The notes under the pieces: model-generated
What the model saw: only the letters and a program-made list of their open reading frames with translations
Told to the model about the DNA's origin: nothing
The model's database searches: none
Shown: in pieces, positions 62,489 through 64,000 of the stretch
How the letters are laid out: the number at the start of each line of letters is the position of its first letter
Numbering within the stretch: position 1 is the stretch's first letter
Position numbers and translations under genes: made by a program
Assembly: GCF_037976325.1 (NCBI RefSeq)
Contig: NZ_CP150265.1
Span: 5,469,001-5,533,000, forward strand
Source of the DNA: Paenibacillus sp. FSL K6-3182
Lineage (GTDB): Bacteria > Bacillota > Bacilli > Paenibacillales > Paenibacillaceae
Length of the DNA stretch: 64,000 nt
Reading direction: 5' to 3'

Positions 62489-64000
62489 TTATTCCTCTCC
62501 CAGCTTAAGCGCTTGGCTAATTCGCGTACGCGACAACCGGTAGACGAGAATCGACAAGCCGATGCCAATCGTGAGCCCAACAATGCCATAGAGCTGCACA
62601 TAATCTCCCAGCTTGCGCACGATTTGGAACGGCGGCACTTGCTCCGTTGTTGCGAAAGACATTTCGAACAGCGGAACGTATAGATCGCTCGTCAAGTTGC
62701 CGATATAGACGCCGATAATGATTGCGGCTCCCGAGGTGAGCGCCTGCTCGCTGACAAGCATGCCGAATACCTGGTAGAACGGAATGCCCATTGCCTGCAG
62801 CACTCCGTATTGAAGCGTGCGTCCGGATAAGGTCAGTACCCAGAAGATCAAGAAGCCGAAGAAGCAGATGAGCATCGCAACGGCAAAACCAAGCGTCATA
62901 ACGCCGTTCATTGCCATCCGCAGCGGAGCGTTCGCGGACTGTATCAATTCCTGCTTTGCGTCACGGACACCCACAAGCGGAATTCCTTTCTCCGCAAGCT
63001 GATCGTAGATATGCGAGCTGGAAATGCCGGCCTTCAGCTTATACCATACCTCGTATGGCTCGAGTCCAATCCGATTCTGAATTGTACCCAGATGTCCAAC
63101 GATCAGATGAGGTTTCTCCGTCTCCTTGTCTCCGAACGACCTTTCGGAAGGTAGAGGATTCCATGTCGGCCAATAGTCGATAATGCCATATACAGTGAAC
63201 AGGGCTTGGGATTGTCCCTGCCAATAAACCCGAATATTATCGCCCGGCTTTACGCCGTGCTCCTCGGCAATGGAACGAGAGACGAGCACCGCCATCGGGT
63301 CTGGCGCAATAAGATTAAGATAGTTGTTAATGTGAGAATCAAGCAATCCGTCTTTCATCCAGACCGTCTTGCCGTAATCCAACGTGTCGATGCCGATTAT
63401 CGTCATAACGCCTGAGCTCTTGTTTTTCGTTTCTACGAAAAACGCGTCTTCCTTCCTGAACACTTTGGCTGCCGATTCCACGCCATCCAGCTCTCTCATC
63501 GGCTGGATGGGCGGCTCAATGTACTTCATTTGCTTCGAATTCGGTGCCAGACTTGCTTGACCTCCGGAATCGGACTCGTAGGTTTCCCACTTGGCCTTCA
63601 CCGTGATATCCGCGCCGATAGCATATTGGATTTTACTTTCCATATTATCGTTAATTGTCCGCGCTGCATTGGCACTGAACAACCCTGTCGCTACAGTCAT
63701 AATTAGAAACACCTTGATCGTCAAATATTGGCCGGATGAGCGACTGATCTGCACAAGCGAATGGTAAAGCGACGGCGGCCACCATCTGCGACCAGCCCAA
63801 TATAAGAACCGAATGAACCATGGATAGACGCGAAGCGCCAATAGCCCCCCGCCAAGCGCGAACATTGCGGGCATGAAGAACAGCAGAGGATCAACCTGCA
63901 AGACATTGGCATCGAGCGCAAGCCGCTGCAAATCGTCCATTCGTTTATTGAAGTTAATCAGTAAATAGATGGCCAATCCGACCAAAATAATATCAATTCC
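62489..64000 (-). CDS. FtsX/MacB-type ABC transporter permease (C-terminal part; cut by window edge)
   Basis: About 500 C-terminal residues are present and the frame stays open to base 64000. The sequence parallels the C-terminal half of the permease at 46592-49459 block by block: SRSSGQYLTIKVFLIMTVAT, FSANAARTINDNMESKIQYA, LEPYEVWYKLK, TLSGRTLQYGVLQAMGI, LYVPLFEMSFATTEQVPPF and the ending ISQALKLGEE. It holds the second external domain and the last FtsX core. The rest of the gene and any ATPase or adaptor lie outside the window. Its terminator is at 62451-62476. Likely a tandem or dispersed duplication of the exporter. Confidence 0.9.
   Translation of the reverse strand, partial: GIDIILVGLAIYLLINFNKRMDDLQRLALDANVLQVDPLLFFMPAMFALGGGLLALRVYPWFIRFLYWAGRRWWPPSLYHSLVQISRSSGQYLTIKVFLIMTVATGLFSANAARTINDNMESKIQYAIGADITVKAKWETYESDSGGQASLAPNSKQMKYIEPPIQPMRELDGVESAAKVFRKEDAFFVETKNKSSGVMTIIGIDTLDYGKTVWMKDGLLDSHINNYLNLIAPDPMAVLVSRSIAEEHGVKPGDNIRVYWQGQSQALFTVYGIIDYWPTWNPLPSERSFGDKETEKPHLIVGHLGTIQNRIGLEPYEVWYKLKAGISSSHIYDQLAEKGIPLVGVRDAKQELIQSANAPLRMAMNGVMTLGFAVAMLICFFGFLIFWVLTLSGRTLQYGVLQAMGIPFYQVFGMLVSEQALTSGAAIIIGVYIGNLTSDLYVPLFEMSFATTEQVPPFQIVRKLGDYVQLYGIVGLTIGIGLSILVYRLSRTRISQALKLGEE

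Overview
The window looks like a carbohydrate-utilisation region of a Paenibacillus-type Gram-positive (Bacillota, Paenibacillaceae). The basis is the gene content: several CUT1 importers of the LplA/LplB/LplC type, each lacking its own ATPase; YesM/YesN-type histidine kinase and AraC-tailed response regulator pairs; lipoprotein solute-binding proteins; strong AAGGAGG-type ribosome binding sites, often with TTG or GTG starts; and spoVR remnants. No rRNA, tRNA or CRISPR array was seen. Assignment to genus is inference.

Layout. 1-6.3 kb (minus): a YesM/YesN-type pair followed by a lipoprotein SBP and two permeases, the second cut by the left edge. 6.5-9.4 kb: a ManD/RspA-like dehydratase whose upstream DNA is a diverged copy of the SBP promoter region, then two spoVR fragments in scrambled order around a Uma2 endonuclease gene. 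9.5-18.6 kb (plus): an AraC regulator, a complete RR-HK-SBP-LplB-LplC importer operon and another AraC regulator. 18.6-24 kb (minus): carboxylesterase and a third importer (LplB-LplC-SBP) with a cre-like palindrome upstream. 24.4-44.4 kb: the core of a xylan/arabinoxylan locus. It has an SGNH esterase (plus) and a long minus-strand gene run: SBP, membrane-anchored SBP with carbohydrate-binding-like domains, MalF, MalG, NHL/TPR membrane protein, YIP1 protein, DUF5696 lipoprotein, MalF, MalG, membrane-anchored GH10, two GH43 and an intracellular GH10. 44.8-45.6 kb: a divergent AraC protein with a receiver domain stripped of its phosphorylation residues. 45.7-51.3 kb: an FtsX/MacB-type ABC system with two ATPases, one of them carrying an AbrB-like tail. 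51.3-56.8 kb: a palindromic MITE-like element, a secreted GH43, a response regulator broken by an amber codon, and a GH8 exo-oligoxylanase. 57.1-62.3 kb: SBP-HK-RR without permeases. 62.5-64 kb: a second FtsX-type permease, cut by the right edge.

How it fits together (inference). Anchored GH10 and GH43 enzymes and the esterases would trim xylan at the cell surface. The dual-permease system and the LplABC importers would take up the oligosaccharides. Intracellular GH10, GH43 and GH8 enzymes would finish them, and the ManD-like enzyme may serve uronate side chains. The two-component pairs would sense extracellular sugars. A shared MsmX-type ATPase must lie outside the window.

The least explained block is 31.6-44.4 kb, where two permease pairs share one gene run with a DUF5696 lipoprotein, a YIP1 protein, an NHL/TPR protein and two very different SBPs. 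The smaller surprises are the pseudo-receiver regulator, the duplicated promoter scar, the scrambled spoVR, the AbrB-tailed ATPase and two kinds of intergenic repeat.
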